Positions 15,640 through 24,562 of a stretch of 49,792 nucleotides of DNA are shown here, piece by piece. The DNA is taken from the NCBI RefSeq assembly GCF_000299915.1, contig NZ_AMRI01000030.1, positions 1 to 49,792 on the forward strand, read 5' to 3'. Each line of letters starts with the position of its first letter. Positions within the stretch are counted from its first letter, which is position 1. The notes under the pieces were generated by a model. The model had not been told where the DNA came from and did not search any database. It saw nothing but the letters and a program-made list of their open reading frames with translations. Made by a program: the position numbers and the translations under genes. Source of the DNA: Gallaecimonas xiamenensis 3-C-1 (GTDB lineage: Bacteria > Pseudomonadota > Gammaproteobacteria > Enterobacterales > Gallaecimonadaceae).

Positions 15640-17754
15640 ATGTTCCACTCCCGTCACACTCACCTTTGGCTGGCCTTATTGGCCAGCACGTCGCTCCAGG
15701 CCGCCACCAGCAGGGACCTGCCTGAACTGCCCCACGCCAGCATGCAAATGCAGGCCAAGGCCCAGCCCGGGGCCGCCGTCAAATTGCTGCAAAGCCAGCA
15801 GCAGGCCACCAGCCCAATGCAGCGCGGCCCCGGCACCGAGCTTTATTACGACCTGGATATCCAGTACGTGGACGGCCAGCTGTTCAATCCCTCCACCCAG
15901 CAGTACGACGCTACCCGGCTGCGGGCCCTGACCGGCAGCGTAACCAGCAAGGCGGTGCCCTACATAGGGCCAGTGGTAGACCTCTACCCTGGCGAGACCT
16001 TCCGGCTGACCCTCAACAACAAGCTGGACCCCAAGGATCCGTCCTGCCCCAGCGGCAAGGGCGCGCACAATGGCGGCCACTGCTTTAATACCACCAACAT
16101 GCACACCCATGGCCTGTGGATCAGCCCCTCCGGCAACAGCGACAACGTGCTGCTGAGCATCAAGCCCGGGGTCAGTTTCCAGTATGAGTACAACATCCCG
16201 GTGGACCACCCGGCCGGCACCTTCTGGTACCATCCCCACCTGCACGGCTCCACCGCCTTGCAGGTTTCAAGCGGTATGGCCGGACCACTGATCATTCGCG
16301 GCACCCGCTACCCCAAGGTCAGCGGCAACCTCTTTCAGCACGGGGATCTGGACACCCTGCTGCAAAACCCCAAAGCATCGAGCCCCCAGCCCATCAGGGA
16401 ACGGGTGCTGGTGTTCCAACAAATTGCCTACGCCTGCCGGGAGCCCGGCAGTAACGGCAAACCCGGCGCCATCTTGGTGGACAAGCTAGGTAACTGGGTC
16501 TGCAAGCCAGGCAGCCAATACCCCAGCGAAAAAGTGGGGCAAATCGAGGCCTACGACCAATTCGGGGTGGCGGACAACAACACCGTTTGGAACCAGTCGG
16601 GGCGCTATACCAGCATCAACGGCGTGGTGATGCCCAACTTTCGCCAGGTCAAGGCCGGCGCCCTGGAACGCTGGCGCCTGGTCCATGCTGGAGTCAGGGA
16701 CAGCATCAACCTGCAATTTAGAAAGGCCATTCCCCAGGCCATGAGCGATACCTATCAGCCCGGTTCCCTCAAGGCCAGGGCCGAACAGGTGGACAGAGTC
16801 TGCCAGGGCGGCGTGCTGCCGCAGTTCTCGGTGGCCTCGGACGGCCTGACCCGCGCCGCAGTCACGCTCCAGGAAAAAACCCTGCTTCAACCCGGCTACC
16901 GGGAAGACTTGCTGATGGTGTTCCCCTCCCCCGGTATCTATTGCGTGATCGACAGCGATCTGGACCCAAGCCAAACCGTGGACACCCAGGAACACAGCCG
17001 CGAACTGTTGGGCTATATCGAAGTGGTGGCCGGTGACACCGGCGCAGATCTGGCCAAGATCAAGGAGGACAAACTCAACAGCGCCCTTGAGGCCTGGGTC
17101 AAAGACTGGCTGTTGGCATCGGCCGACAGGTTTATGCCCGCTGACGTCAAACCGCAGATAACAAAGGATTTAAAGGACGGCCTTAAACTCAGCGCCTTTG
17201 TGGACCACCCCAGCGTCAAGGCCGCCGAAGTCACCGGCAGCCAAACCCTGGGTTTTAATATCGACACCAAGGCCAAACCGGTGCGCTTTGAAATTGGCAA
17301 CCTCAGCCAAAACACCGCCACCGGCAAGTACCAGTTGGCCGATGCCCGCCCCTACTCGGCGGCCACCGTCAACCGGGTGCTGACCTTAGGTGGGGTAGAC
17401 GAATGGACCCTCACGTCCTTCCTGGCCGGCCATCCTTTCCATATCCACGTAAACCCCTTCCAGGTGGTGTCGGTGCAAAAGTGCGGTAAAACCAGCTGCA
17501 CCCAGCCCGGTGACTGGCAGGATCTCACCCAAGATCCCGCCAGTCAGTACTACGGCATGGCCGGGCGTTGGCGGGATACCCTCTTTGTGGAACAGGACGT
17601 GGTGGTCAAGACCCGCACCCGTTACCAGCGCTATATCGGTGAGTACGTACTGCACTGCCATATCCTCGATCACGAGGACGAGGGCATGATGCAAAACGTC
17701 ATGGTCGCCCTCCCCGACGGTCAAGGGGGCGTGGCCGCCATGGGCCACCATTAA
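15640..17754 (+). CDS. Secreted multicopper oxidase (laccase-like)
   Basis: 704 residues from ATG 15640 (AAGG upstream); a longer frame back to 15364 only overlaps the lodB-type gene. A Sec signal peptide covers about residues 1-22. All four copper motifs are present: H-T-H-G (155-158), H-P-H-L-H-G (198-203), H-P-F-H-I-H (598-603) and H-C-H-I-L-D-H-E-D-E-G-M (672-683). Cys673, His598 and His678 are thus the type 1 ligands with Met683 axial. It is larger than CueO or CotA because of long loops in the middle domain. It should oxidise phenols, metals or similar donors in the periplasm while reducing O2 to water. It lies 22 bp after the lodB-type stop, so it is probably the third gene of the operon, which is not part of the classical lodAB pair. 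Confidence 0.93.
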   Translation: MFHSRHTHLWLALLASTSLQAATSRDLPELPHASMQMQAKAQPGAAVKLLQSQQQATSPMQRGPGTELYYDLDIQYVDGQLFNPSTQQYDATRLRALTGSVTSKAVPYIGPVVDLYPGETFRLTLNNKLDPKDPSCPSGKGAHNGGHCFNTTNMHTHGLWISPSGNSDNVLLSIKPGVSFQYEYNIPVDHPAGTFWYHPHLHGSTALQVSSGMAGPLIIRGTRYPKVSGNLFQHGDLDTLLQNPKASSPQPIRERVLVFQQIAYACREPGSNGKPGAILVDKLGNWVCKPGSQYPSEKVGQIEAYDQFGVADNNTVWNQSGRYTSINGVVMPNFRQVKAGALERWRLVHAGVRDSINLQFRKAIPQAMSDTYQPGSLKARAEQVDRVCQGGVLPQFSVASDGLTRAAVTLQEKTLLQPGYREDLLMVFPSPGIYCVIDSDLDPSQTVDTQEHSRELLGYIEVVAGDTGADLAKIKEDKLNSALEAWVKDWLLASADRFMPADVKPQITKDLKDGLKLSAFVDHPSVKAAEVTGSQTLGFNIDTKAKPVRFEIGNLSQNTATGKYQLADARPYSAATVNRVLTLGGVDEWTLTSFLAGHPFHIHVNPFQVVSVQKCGKTSCTQPGDWQDLTQDPASQYYGMAGRWRDTLFVEQDVVVKTRTRYQRYIGEYVLHCHILDHEDEGMMQNVMVALPDGQGGVAAMGHH

Positions 17755-17759
17755 CAACC

Positions 17760-17783
17760 AAAGAGCCCCTTCGGGGGCTTTTC
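17760..17783 (+). terminator. Terminator after the multicopper oxidase
   Basis: AGCCCC-TTCG-GGGGCT tetraloop hairpin followed by TTTTC, right after the stop codon. Confidence 0.8.
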
Positions 17784-17919
17784 TCCTGACTAGGCATTGA
17801 TGAAACACCAGCGATCAAAATCGCTTTACCAGAAATAACTACCTGATTAATCTAGAAGGATTAGGTCAATAACCACCTTTGGTCGCTTGACGGAATAGCC
17901 ATAACAATAAGGAAGCCCC

Positions 17920-18465
17920 ATGAAAAAACTCTTTGTCCTTGCCGCCATGATTTTCGCTACCGCAACCTTAAGCGGCTGCGCCAACCTTGCTGCAATGAAA
18001 GAAGCAAAGTTTAAAAACGCCCCTGAACAGGACAGTGCTCTGGTGAACATTGTAAGGCCGCGCGTTTTCATGGGCGACGGTGCAAACGTCGAGATGTGGG
18101 ACGGTGAAAACTTGATAGGAACCCTGAGTGCCGGCGACATGATCCAGTACGACGCCACGCCTGGGGACCATACCTTCCTAGCATACGTGCAAGGCTCCTG
18201 GGGTGTTGCCCAAGGTCGCCTGGAGCCAGGTAAAACCTACTACCTGAAGTTCAACATTGGTTTTGGCTTTATTACCCTTGGCGTAGCCAAAGCCGATGAT
18301 CCCCGTATTCCTGAGTGGAATGCCGACCTGGATACCGTCACCATTGATAAAGCGAGAACCAAGCCCGTGCCGGAAAAGGAAGTTGCCGATACCCGCAAGG
18401 TGCTCCAGCAAGTTAAAGAGGGTAAGGCCAACGTCGAACGGATAACTGACGCCAACGCCATCTAA
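17920..18465 (+). CDS. DUF2846-like lipoprotein
   Basis: 181 residues with a lipoprotein signal ending L-S-G-C (Cys about 21). The mature part has the pattern of small envelope lipoproteins annotated DUF2846: a V-N-I-V-R-P-R start strand, D-G-x-x-I-G-T-L, a P-G-D-H-T-F turn and L-E-P-G-K-T-Y-Y-L-K. This suggests a compact beta domain of transthyretin or carboxypeptidase-regulatory type. Function is unknown. AAGGA lies about 8 bases before the ATG. It has its own terminator, so it is probably monocistronic. Confidence 0.75.
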   Translation: MKKLFVLAAMIFATATLSGCANLAAMKEAKFKNAPEQDSALVNIVRPRVFMGDGANVEMWDGENLIGTLSAGDMIQYDATPGDHTFLAYVQGSWGVAQGRLEPGKTYYLKFNIGFGFITLGVAKADDPRIPEWNADLDTVTIDKARTKPVPEKEVADTRKVLQQVKEGKANVERITDANAI

Positions 18466-18488
18466 GCCAACCTAGTCTGTTGGGATTG

Positions 18489-18509
18489 GGGGCCTGTGGG
18501 CCCCTTTTT
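18489..18509 (+). terminator. Terminator after the DUF2846-like gene
   Basis: GGGGCC-TGTG-GGCCCC stem-loop followed by five T. Confidence 0.85.
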
Positions 18510-18650
18510 CGTGACGGCAGCTGAACATTGCCTCAGCCTTAGCCCCAAAACTGTGAAGCACCACACAGCCCCGTATTGTGCGTTAAGGTTCAGCTAACAA
18601 ACTGGCGCCAAGGTTAATGGCTCATAACACCAAAAGATTGCCCTATTGCC

Positions 18651-19190
18651 ATGACCTGCCTGAAGTTCCTGCTTACCGCCAGCCTCCTTGTAACCGCCAG
18701 CGCCGCCAAAGCCGGCTCAGATACCTGGCAGGACGTCAGTAATATCGGCACCATAGGCCTGATGGGCACGGCCCTTGCCATGCCGGCTTACAAGAATGAT
18801 TGGCAGGGCTTTGAGCAGGCAGGGCTGTCCATGGGAGCCGCCCTTGGCACCAGCATGGTGACCAAACAGCTGGTCCACGAACAAAGGCCCGATCACAGCG
18901 ATAACGACAGCTTCCCCTCCAACCACAGTGCCGGTGCCTTTGCCGCCGCCACCACCCTGCAAATCCGTTACGGCGCAAAGTACGGCGTCCCCGCCTACAC
19001 CCTGGCAAGCCTGGTGGCAATAGGCCGGGTTCAGGCGGACAAGCACCACTGGCAGGACGTCGCCGCCGGCGCCGCCATCGGCACGGCAGCGGCCTGGCTC
19101 TTTACCACCAAGTTCGACGACAAGCTGGTCATCGCCCCCTGGTTTGACGACCAGGGCAGCAGCGGTGTCATGGTGTCCATGCGCTGGTAA
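18651..19190 (+). CDS. PAP2-superfamily phosphatase, exported
   Basis: 179 residues with a signal peptide (about 1-22). The three phosphatase motifs of the PAP2 / vanadium haloperoxidase superfamily are visible: K-x6-R-P (K-Q-L-V-H-E-Q-R-P), P-S-N-H (standard P-S-G-H with Asn for Gly) and G-R-x5-H-x3-D (G-R-V-Q-A-D-K-H-H-W-Q-D). It should dephosphorylate lipid phosphates such as phosphatidic acid, undecaprenyl or lipid A phosphates at the periplasmic face. It is smaller than six-helix PgpB, so it may be a short membrane-associated or soluble form. It is flanked by terminators on both sides. Confidence 0.88.
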   Translation: MTCLKFLLTASLLVTASAAKAGSDTWQDVSNIGTIGLMGTALAMPAYKNDWQGFEQAGLSMGAALGTSMVTKQLVHEQRPDHSDNDSFPSNHSAGAFAAATTLQIRYGAKYGVPAYTLASLVAIGRVQADKHHWQDVAAGAAIGTAAAWLFTTKFDDKLVIAPWFDDQGSSGVMVSMRW

Positions 19191-19191
19191 T

Positions 19192-19218
19192 AAAAAAGGG
19201 CCGCAAGGGCCCTTTTTT
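19192..19218. terminator. Bidirectional terminator between PAP2 and msrA
   Basis: A6 and T6 flank an 11-bp stem (19192-19202 with 19208-19218) between convergent genes. Confidence 0.88.
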
Positions 19219-19234
19219 AGTGCTGTTGCCAGCC

Positions 19235-19744
19235 TTAGCCTGCCCGTTTGGGTAGTACCCAGCCAGGGCGGACAAAATGGCAGGTGTAGCCGTTGGGGAT
19301 ACGCTCCAGGTAATCCTGGTGCTCGGGTTCGGCTTCCCAAAAATCCCCGGCCGGGACCAGTTCGGTCACTACCTTACCGGGCCAAAGGCCAGAGGCATCC
19401 ACGTCGGCAATGGTGTCCTCGGCGACCGCCTTTTGGGTATCACTCAGATAGAAGATGGCCGAGCGATAGCTGGTGCCAAGATCATTGCCCTGGCGGTTAA
19501 GGGTACTGGGGTCATGGACTTGGAAGAAAAATTCCAGCAGTTGGCGAAAGCTCAACAGGCTCGGGTCAAAAATCACTTCGATGGCCTCGGCATGGGTGCC
19601 GTGGTTACGGTAGGTGGCATTGGCCACGTCGCCGCCGCTGTAACCGACCCGGGTCGAAATTACCCCAGGATAACGGCGCAGCAGATCCTGCATACCCCAG
19701 AAACAGCCCCCGGCCAGGATGGCCTTTTCAGTTTGCATCGTCAT
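19235..19744 (-). CDS. msrA: Peptide methionine (S)-S-oxide reductase MsrA
   Basis: Repairs methionine sulfoxide in oxidised proteins using thioredoxin. The active site G-C-F-W-G places the catalytic Cys at residue 14. The family blocks G-Y-S-G-G, H-A-E-A-I-E-V and F-F-x-x-H-D-P follow. Resolving cysteines at the C-terminus are reduced to a single Cys in Y-T-C-H-F, so it may be a one- or two-cysteine enzyme rather than the three-cysteine E. coli type. I start at ATG 19744 (169 residues), because GGAGG sits 5 bases upstream; an upstream in-frame start at 19759 lacks a site. It is monocistronic and convergent with the PAP2 gene. Confidence 0.96.
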   Translation of the reverse strand: MTMQTEKAILAGGCFWGMQDLLRRYPGVISTRVGYSGGDVANATYRNHGTHAEAIEVIFDPSLLSFRQLLEFFFQVHDPSTLNRQGNDLGTSYRSAIFYLSDTQKAVAEDTIADVDASGLWPGKVVTELVPAGDFWEAEPEHQDYLERIPNGYTCHFVRPGWVLPKRAG

Positions 19745-19914
19745 AAAAACCTCCGACAACGGATGGCCCCTACTCTAGCAGCCCTGGGAAACCAGGGCGA
19801 CGCACAGATAGCGATTGCGATAAGCGGCTTGTTGGCTTGGTGCCCCGGGTTTGGGCACGCAGAAACTTGTGCCCTTACGATTAGCCCGTCAAGGAGGCTG
19901 TGATATTTACGCTG

Positions 19915-20610
19915 TTACTTTTCAAGCTCGTAGTTGCAGACGTCCATTCCCAGCCTTGGTTCAGGGGTTGGAATCTGGCCTATCTCTTCGCCGCTTTCGG
20001 GGTTCATCACCAGGATCTCCCAATGCAAAGCATGCTTGCGATGGTCGCTAACCAAGACTTTCAGCTGGCCGTGGCAGATCTTGGGTTCCACAATAGTTGC
20101 GCTCCAAAAAACATCATTTTTCCAGCCCAGATCCGGTGAATAGCAGCCAGGATCTAACCTATGCCGAGGATCCAAAGTATCATCTCCCCAACTACAGGCA
20201 ATCAAGGGATCGGACTGAACGACGTAGGAGCGAGGCTTGATGGTAAAATCTGGCTTCCATTCATCACCTTCCAGCTTTAAAAGCTTACCGCCGTTAGAAA
20301 CAGCATAAAGGTTGCCTTTTCTCTCAATAAACTGTGAAACTTCATCAGCCAGCTTCCAGTAGCGCGATTTACCATTTCCCTTATCAACTTCGACAATGTA
20401 ATAGGATATGTAACCTGCATTATTTTTAAAACCACTTGCCAAATACCGCCCTGAATACTCTCCGCTAATAGATATAGCAGAAAGCTCTATCTCATAGACA
20501 TTGCCGGCAAAGTTGACGTCAACACCTCTGTCACTTACTTGCGCGTTGGCATATGAGGATTGAAGATAAATAACCATCATCGACAAAATAGCAATTTTAA
20601 CGACGCCCAT
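19915..20610 (-). CDS. Secreted protein of unknown function, paralogue B
   Basis: 231 residues, not recognised. A signal peptide (about 1-23, ending Y-A-N-A) leads into a beta-rich domain. Its C-terminal half is closely related to the gene at 20951-21655, sharing I-K-P-R-S-Y-V, P-L-I-A-C-x-W-G, R-L-D-P-x-C-Y-S-P-D-L-G-W, V-E-P-K-I-C-H-G-Q-L and K-H-A-L-H-W-E. Four cysteines are conserved between the two, suggesting two disulfides in the periplasm or outside. GGGTGAG precedes the ATG. The base composition is clearly more AT-rich than flanking genes. The 110-bp gap upstream holds no gene. Possibilities include a duplicated envelope protein or part of a small horizontally acquired module. Confidence 0.7.
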   Translation of the reverse strand: MGVVKIAILSMMVIYLQSSYANAQVSDRGVDVNFAGNVYEIELSAISISGEYSGRYLASGFKNNAGYISYYIVEVDKGNGKSRYWKLADEVSQFIERKGNLYAVSNGGKLLKLEGDEWKPDFTIKPRSYVVQSDPLIACSWGDDTLDPRHRLDPGCYSPDLGWKNDVFWSATIVEPKICHGQLKVLVSDHRKHALHWEILVMNPESGEEIGQIPTPEPRLGMDVCNYELEK

Positions 20611-20720
20611 TTAACTCACCCCCAAGAAATCAATTTAAAATCAATCTATGGCAACCACCCAATCTTTACAGCTAAAGCTCATGATGAATATAAAAATAAC
20701 GACAGCATTGGTTTTCAACC

Positions 20721-20954
20721 CTATTTTATCAAATCTTCAATAAGTGGAAGTCGAGGGTCACTCAACTGGGCCTCTCGATAAACTGACTTCAAGACCTTAA
20801 AAGCCTCATCGTACATCATTAAGATATCTTCAACGCTTTCGGGGTCTGTCAACGTATCGGATTCAAGTAGTGCCTCGTACCGATTGATACTCTCGTATAC
20901 GGACTGGAGAGCCACCAACAATGTGCCGTTATCAATATCAGCCATAGTATTCAT
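20721..20954 (-). CDS. Small acidic protein, translationally coupled
   Basis: 77 residues, unrecognised, acidic, predicted mostly alpha-helical, without signal peptide or membrane segment. I start at ATG 20954, whose last two bases and the following A form the TGA stop of the upstream gene (ATGA overlap); a start at 20975 would overlap more and has no support. The coupling implies it is made together with the secreted paralogue A, yet it would stay in the cytoplasm. AT-rich like its neighbours. It lies between two paralogous secreted proteins. The role is unknown; a regulator or partner is a guess. Confidence 0.65.
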   Translation of the reverse strand: MNTMADIDNGTLLVALQSVYESINRYEALLESDTLTDPESVEDILMMYDEAFKVLKSVYREAQLSDPRLPLIEDLIK

Positions 20955-21655
20955 TGAGTTAAGGTGATTGAACACAGATCCAAACCGCGCTTTGTGCCTG
21001 AGAAAGGAACTCGGATGATCTCTTGCCCATCTTCAGGATCCATCACCATCACCTCCCAATGCAATGCATGCTTAGTATGGTAGCTGACCAAAACCCTGAG
21101 TTGGCCGTGGCAAATTTTTGGCTCTACTGCCGTGGTAGTCCAAAAGACATCCTTTTGCCACCCTAGATCCGGTGAATAACAGACCGGGTCTAACCTGTAA
21201 CGGGAGTCCAAAGTATCCTGCCCCCAAGTGCAGGCAATCAAAGGCTCGGTCTGTATTACATAAGACCTTGGTTTTATCTCTTTTTCTAAAACCCATTGGT
21301 TGTCTTCAAGCTTGATGATTTGACGCTCATCTCTAACCGCATAGAGTTTGTTTGCTAACGCATAAAATTGAAAAATTTTATTTTTCTGCTGCCACGATAC
21401 CGAGGTACCATTTTCAGGGTTGATCTCTTTTATAAAGTAGCTGTCGTTGCCTTTCTTATCGATAAATCCACTGACAAAAAATCTATCTGAAAAATGGATG
21501 GCGGAATATAATGTCGTTAATTCAGAGTGGTATTTTTTATTGTTAAAATAGAAAACGCCATTACTGCCAATACGAATGTCATCGGCATGACATAGGGTGG
21601 CAGCGCTCAGAAAAATCAACATAAAAACTAGCTTGAATGAACTCATGGCTTTCAT
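20951..21655 (-). CDS. Secreted protein of unknown function, paralogue A
   Basis: 234 residues, not recognised. A signal peptide (about 1-24, ending L-C-H-A) precedes a beta-rich mature domain with repeated short strands (L-Y-A-V-R-D, Q-I-I-K-L-E-D, W-V-L-E-K-E). The C-terminal 110 residues are highly similar to the downstream paralogue at 19915-20610, including four cysteines (C-x-W-G, x-C-Y-S-P, I-C-H-G, L-D-L-C). The N-terminal halves are much less alike, so one half evolves faster. Start: ATG 21655 or ATG 21646, neither with a strong ribosome site. The AT-rich composition points to transfer into the locus between msrA and lysS. Confidence 0.7.
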   Translation of the reverse strand: MKAMSSFKLVFMLIFLSAATLCHADDIRIGSNGVFYFNNKKYHSELTTLYSAIHFSDRFFVSGFIDKKGNDSYFIKEINPENGTSVSWQQKNKIFQFYALANKLYAVRDERQIIKLEDNQWVLEKEIKPRSYVIQTEPLIACTWGQDTLDSRYRLDPVCYSPDLGWQKDVFWTTTAVEPKICHGQLRVLVSYHTKHALHWEVMVMDPEDGQEIIRVPFSGTKRGLDLCSITLTQ

Positions 21656-21785
21656 GCATCGTCACGGTAGTTCCCTTACCTGTAGATAACAATTACCTTA
21701 AACGCAGCGTGCATGCAAAAAATTTCAATAGAGATATAGGGCGAATCTACATTAGCATTTCATTTACTCCCAGTTACTCAGGCAA

Positions 21786-21812
21786 TAAAAAAGCCCCTGG
21801 CGGGGCTTTTTT
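21786..21812 (-). terminator. Terminator after lysS
   Basis: A-tract, AAGCCCC-TGGC-GGGGCTT stem, T-tract; it lies about 20 bp after the lysS stop on the minus strand and can work in both directions. Confidence 0.88.
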
Positions 21813-21831
21813 ATTTTCCAACCAAAGGCGC

Positions 21832-23340
21832 TTATTTATGGCGCATATGGGGGAACAGCAGCACGTCGCGGATGGAGGCGCTGTCGGTTAGCAGCATCAC
21901 CAGGCGGTCGATACCGATACCTTGGCCGGCGGTAGGGGGCAGGCCGTGCTCGAGGGCGGTAACGTAGTCGGCGTCATAGAACATGGCTTCTTCGTCACCG
22001 GCGTCCTTGGCTTCTACCTGGGAGCGGAAACGCTCGGCCTGGTCTTCGGCGTCGTTAAGTTCGCTAAAGCCGTTGGCCAGCTCGCGGCCACCGACGAAGA
22101 ACTCGAAGCGGTCGGTGATAAAGGGGTTGTCGTCGTTACGACGGGCCAGCGGGCTCACCTCGGCCGGGTAGGCGGTAATGAAGGTGGGTTGGATCAGCTG
22201 GGCTTCGGCCACTTCTTCGAAGATGTAGGTTTGCAGCTTGCCCAGGCCATCGGTCTTGCTGACCTTCATGCCCAGAGACTCGGCAATGGCCTTGGCCTTG
22301 TCGAAATCAAAAAGATCCGCCTCGGTGATGTCCGGGCGGTACTTGATGATGGCCTGGGTCATGGTCAGGCGTTCAAAGGACTGGGCGAAGTCGTAGTCCA
22401 CACCTTGGCTGGTAAAAGCGGTGGTGCCCAGCACTTCCTTGGCAACGGTGCGCAGCATGGCTTCGGTGAAGTCCATCAGATCTTGGTAGTCGGCGTAGGC
22501 CCAGTAGAACTCCATCATGGTGAACTCTGGGTTGTGGCGGGTGGAGAGACCTTCGTTACGGAAGTTACGGTTGATCTCAAACACCTTCTCGAAGCCACCG
22601 ACCACCAGGCGCTTGAGGTACAGCTCAGGGGCGATACGCAGGAACAGCTCCATATCCAGGGCGTTATGGTGGGTCATAAACGGCTTGGCGGAGGCGCCAC
22701 CGGGAATGGTGTGCATCATGGGGGTCTCGACTTCCAGGAAGTCGTGGCCGGTCATGAAGTTGCGGATGGCATTGACGATTTTGGAGCGGTTGATGAAGGT
22801 CTGGCGGGACTCTTCGTTGGCAATCAAATCCAGGTAGCGCTGGCGATAGCGGGTTTCCATGTCGGAAAGACCATGGAATTTGTCCGGCAGCGGGCGCAGC
22901 GCCTTGGTCAGCAGTTCGATGGCTTCAACATGGATGGACAGCTCGCCGGTGTTGGTTTTAAAGAGGAAACCCTCGGCGCCGATGATGTCGCCCAAGTCCC
23001 ACTTTTTGAACTCGTCGTTGTAGAAGCCTTCGGGCAGGTTGTCCCGGGCCACGTAGATTTGGATTTTGCCGCTGCCGTCCTGGATGGTGGCAAAGCTTGC
23101 CTTACCCATGATGCGGCGGGTCATGATCCGGCCCGCTACCTTGACGCGTACCGGTTCACCCTCGGCCAGCTCTTCCTTGGTGGCTTCGCCGTATTTGGCT
23201 TGCAGCGCATCAGCGTTGCTGTCCTTGCGGAAGCTATTGGGGAAGGCCACGCCTTTGCTGCGCAGGGCGTCGAGCTTTTCCTTGCGCACTTTGAGCTGTT
23301 CGTTGAGATCCAGTTCCGGGCTTTGGTTTTGTTCGGTCAT
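21832..23340 (-). CDS. lysS: Lysyl-tRNA synthetase, class II
   Basis: 502 residues, standard length. An N-terminal anticodon-binding OB fold (about 65-145) is followed by the class II catalytic core. Motif 2 is [20 protein letters not shown] and motif 3 is [11 protein letters not shown]. It charges tRNA-Lys with lysine using ATP. It is the last gene of the xerD-dsbC-recJ-prfB-lysS row as in E. coli, 54 bp after prfB. No clear Shine-Dalgarno lies before ATG 23340. A GC-only hairpin (23368-23384) lies between prfB and lysS. Confidence 0.98.
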   Translation of the reverse strand: MTEQNQSPELDLNEQLKVRKEKLDALRSKGVAFPNSFRKDSNADALQAKYGEATKEELAEGEPVRVKVAGRIMTRRIMGKASFATIQDGSGKIQIYVARDNLPEGFYNDEFKKWDLGDIIGAEGFLFKTNTGELSIHVEAIELLTKALRPLPDKFHGLSDMETRYRQRYLDLIANEESRQTFINRSKIVNAIRNFMTGHDFLEVETPMMHTIPGGASAKPFMTHHNALDMELFLRIAPELYLKRLVVGGFEKVFEINRNFRNEGLSTRHNPEFTMMEFYWAYADYQDLMDFTEAMLRTVAKEVLGTTAFTSQGVDYDFAQSFERLTMTQAIIKYRPDITEADLFDFDKAKAIAESLGMKVSKTDGLGKLQTYIFEEVAEAQLIQPTFITAYPAEVSPLARRNDDNPFITDRFEFFVGGRELANGFSELNDAEDQAERFRSQVEAKDAGDEEAMFYDADYVTALEHGLPPTAGQGIGIDRLVMLLTDSASIRDVLLFPHMRHK

Positions 23341-23367
23341 GACATTTAAACCATTGAGTAAGGGATA

Positions 23368-23384
23368 GGGGCGCGCCGCGCCCC
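23368..23384 (-). repeat. GC-only hairpin between prfB and lysS
   Basis: A perfect 7-bp stem GGGGCGC / GCGCCCC with a 3-base loop and no T tract lies in the 54-bp spacer. It may stabilise the prfB message end or damp lysS expression; no known element is matched. Confidence 0.4.
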
Positions 23385-23394
23385 GCTCAAATAA

Positions 23395-24493
23395 TTACAG
23401 GCCGGCCTTGAGGCTGGCTTCGATAAAGCGATCCAGGTCGCCGTCCAGCACCGCTTGGGTGTTGCGGGTCTCGACGCCGGTGCGCAGGTCTTTGATGCGC
23501 GAGTCGTCCAGCACGTAGGAGCGAATTTGGCTGCCCCAGCCGATATCAGACTTGGACTCTTCCAGCTTTTGCTGCTCGGCCATGCGCTTTTGCATCTCCA
23601 GCTCATAGAGCTTCGCCTTGAGCTGTTTCATGGCGTAGTCCTTGTTCTGGTGCTGCGAACGACCCTGCTGACAGGCCACCACGGTATTGGTGGGCATGTG
23701 GGTAATACGCACCGCAGACTCGGTACGGTTAACGTGCTGACCACCGGCACCAGAGGCGCGGTACACGTCAATGCGCAGGTCGGCCGGGTTGATCTCGATG
23801 TTTACCGAGTCGTCCACTTCCGGCGACAAGAACACCGACGCAAAAGAGGTATGGCGGCGGCCACCGGAGTCAAACGGGGATTTACGCACCAGGCGGTGTA
23901 CGCCGATTTCGGTACGCAGCCAGCCAAAGGCGTAGTCGCCCTGCACGTAGATGGTGGCGGACTTGATACCGGCCACGTCCCCTTCGGACAATTCGGTGAT
24001 CTCGGCTTTAAAGCCGTGGGCGTCGGCCCAGCGCAGGTACATGCGCAGCATGATGTTGGCCCAGTCCTGGGCTTCGGTGCCGCCGGAGCCGGCCTGGATA
24101 TCCAGATAGGCGTTGCTGGGGTCCATCTCGCCGGAGAACATGCGGCGAAACTCCAGGGCTTCGAGCTTCTTGGTCAGCTCGTCCAGCTCTGGCTGAATTT
24201 CGTTGAAGGTGTCTTCATCTTCGGCTTCAACGGCCAGCTCTAAAAGGCCCAGCACGTCTTCCAGGCCTTGGGTCATGGTGTCGATGGTTTCCACCACCAT
24301 TTCCAGGGCGGCGCGCTCTTTGCCCAGGGCCTGGGCTTTTTCAGGCTCGTTCCAAACGCCGGGCTGCTCCAGCTCGGCATTGACCTCTTCTAGACGCTCT
24401 TTCTTGGCGTCGTAGTCAAAGGTACCCCCTAAGGACGCTGGTCCGCGCAGACAGGTCCTGTACTTGGGTCTTGATCGGGTTCACTTCAAACAT
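23395..24493 (-). CDS. prfB: Peptide chain release factor 2 (programmed +1 frameshift)
   Basis: RF2 terminates translation at UGA and UAA. The gene must be read as 24493-24419 joined to 24417-23395, giving 365 residues, the E. coli length. Zero frame gives 25 codons from ATG 24493, then meets TGA as codon 26. The S-P-F stop-recognition motif falls at 205-207 and G-G-Q at 250-252, the same numbers as in E. coli RF2. Residue 246 is Ala, the common natural form rather than the Thr of E. coli K-12. Autoregulation: low RF2 favours the +1 shift and so more RF2. It lies downstream of recJ. Confidence 0.98.
24416..24430 (-). promoter_or_regulatory. prfB +1 frameshift site with internal Shine-Dalgarno
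   Basis: On the minus strand: AGGGGG TAC CTT TGA C. The slippery CTT is codon 25 (24421-24419), the in-frame TGA is 24418-24416, and the internal Shine-Dalgarno-like AGGGGG (24430-24425) ends 3 bases before CTT, the same layout as the E. coli prfB element. Confidence 0.96.
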
Positions 24494-24562
24494 GGGCGTG
24501 TGTCTCTGTCAGTCAGCCGCCTAAAAAGAGGCAGAATTTTAGCCTATTTATGCCCCTACTTC

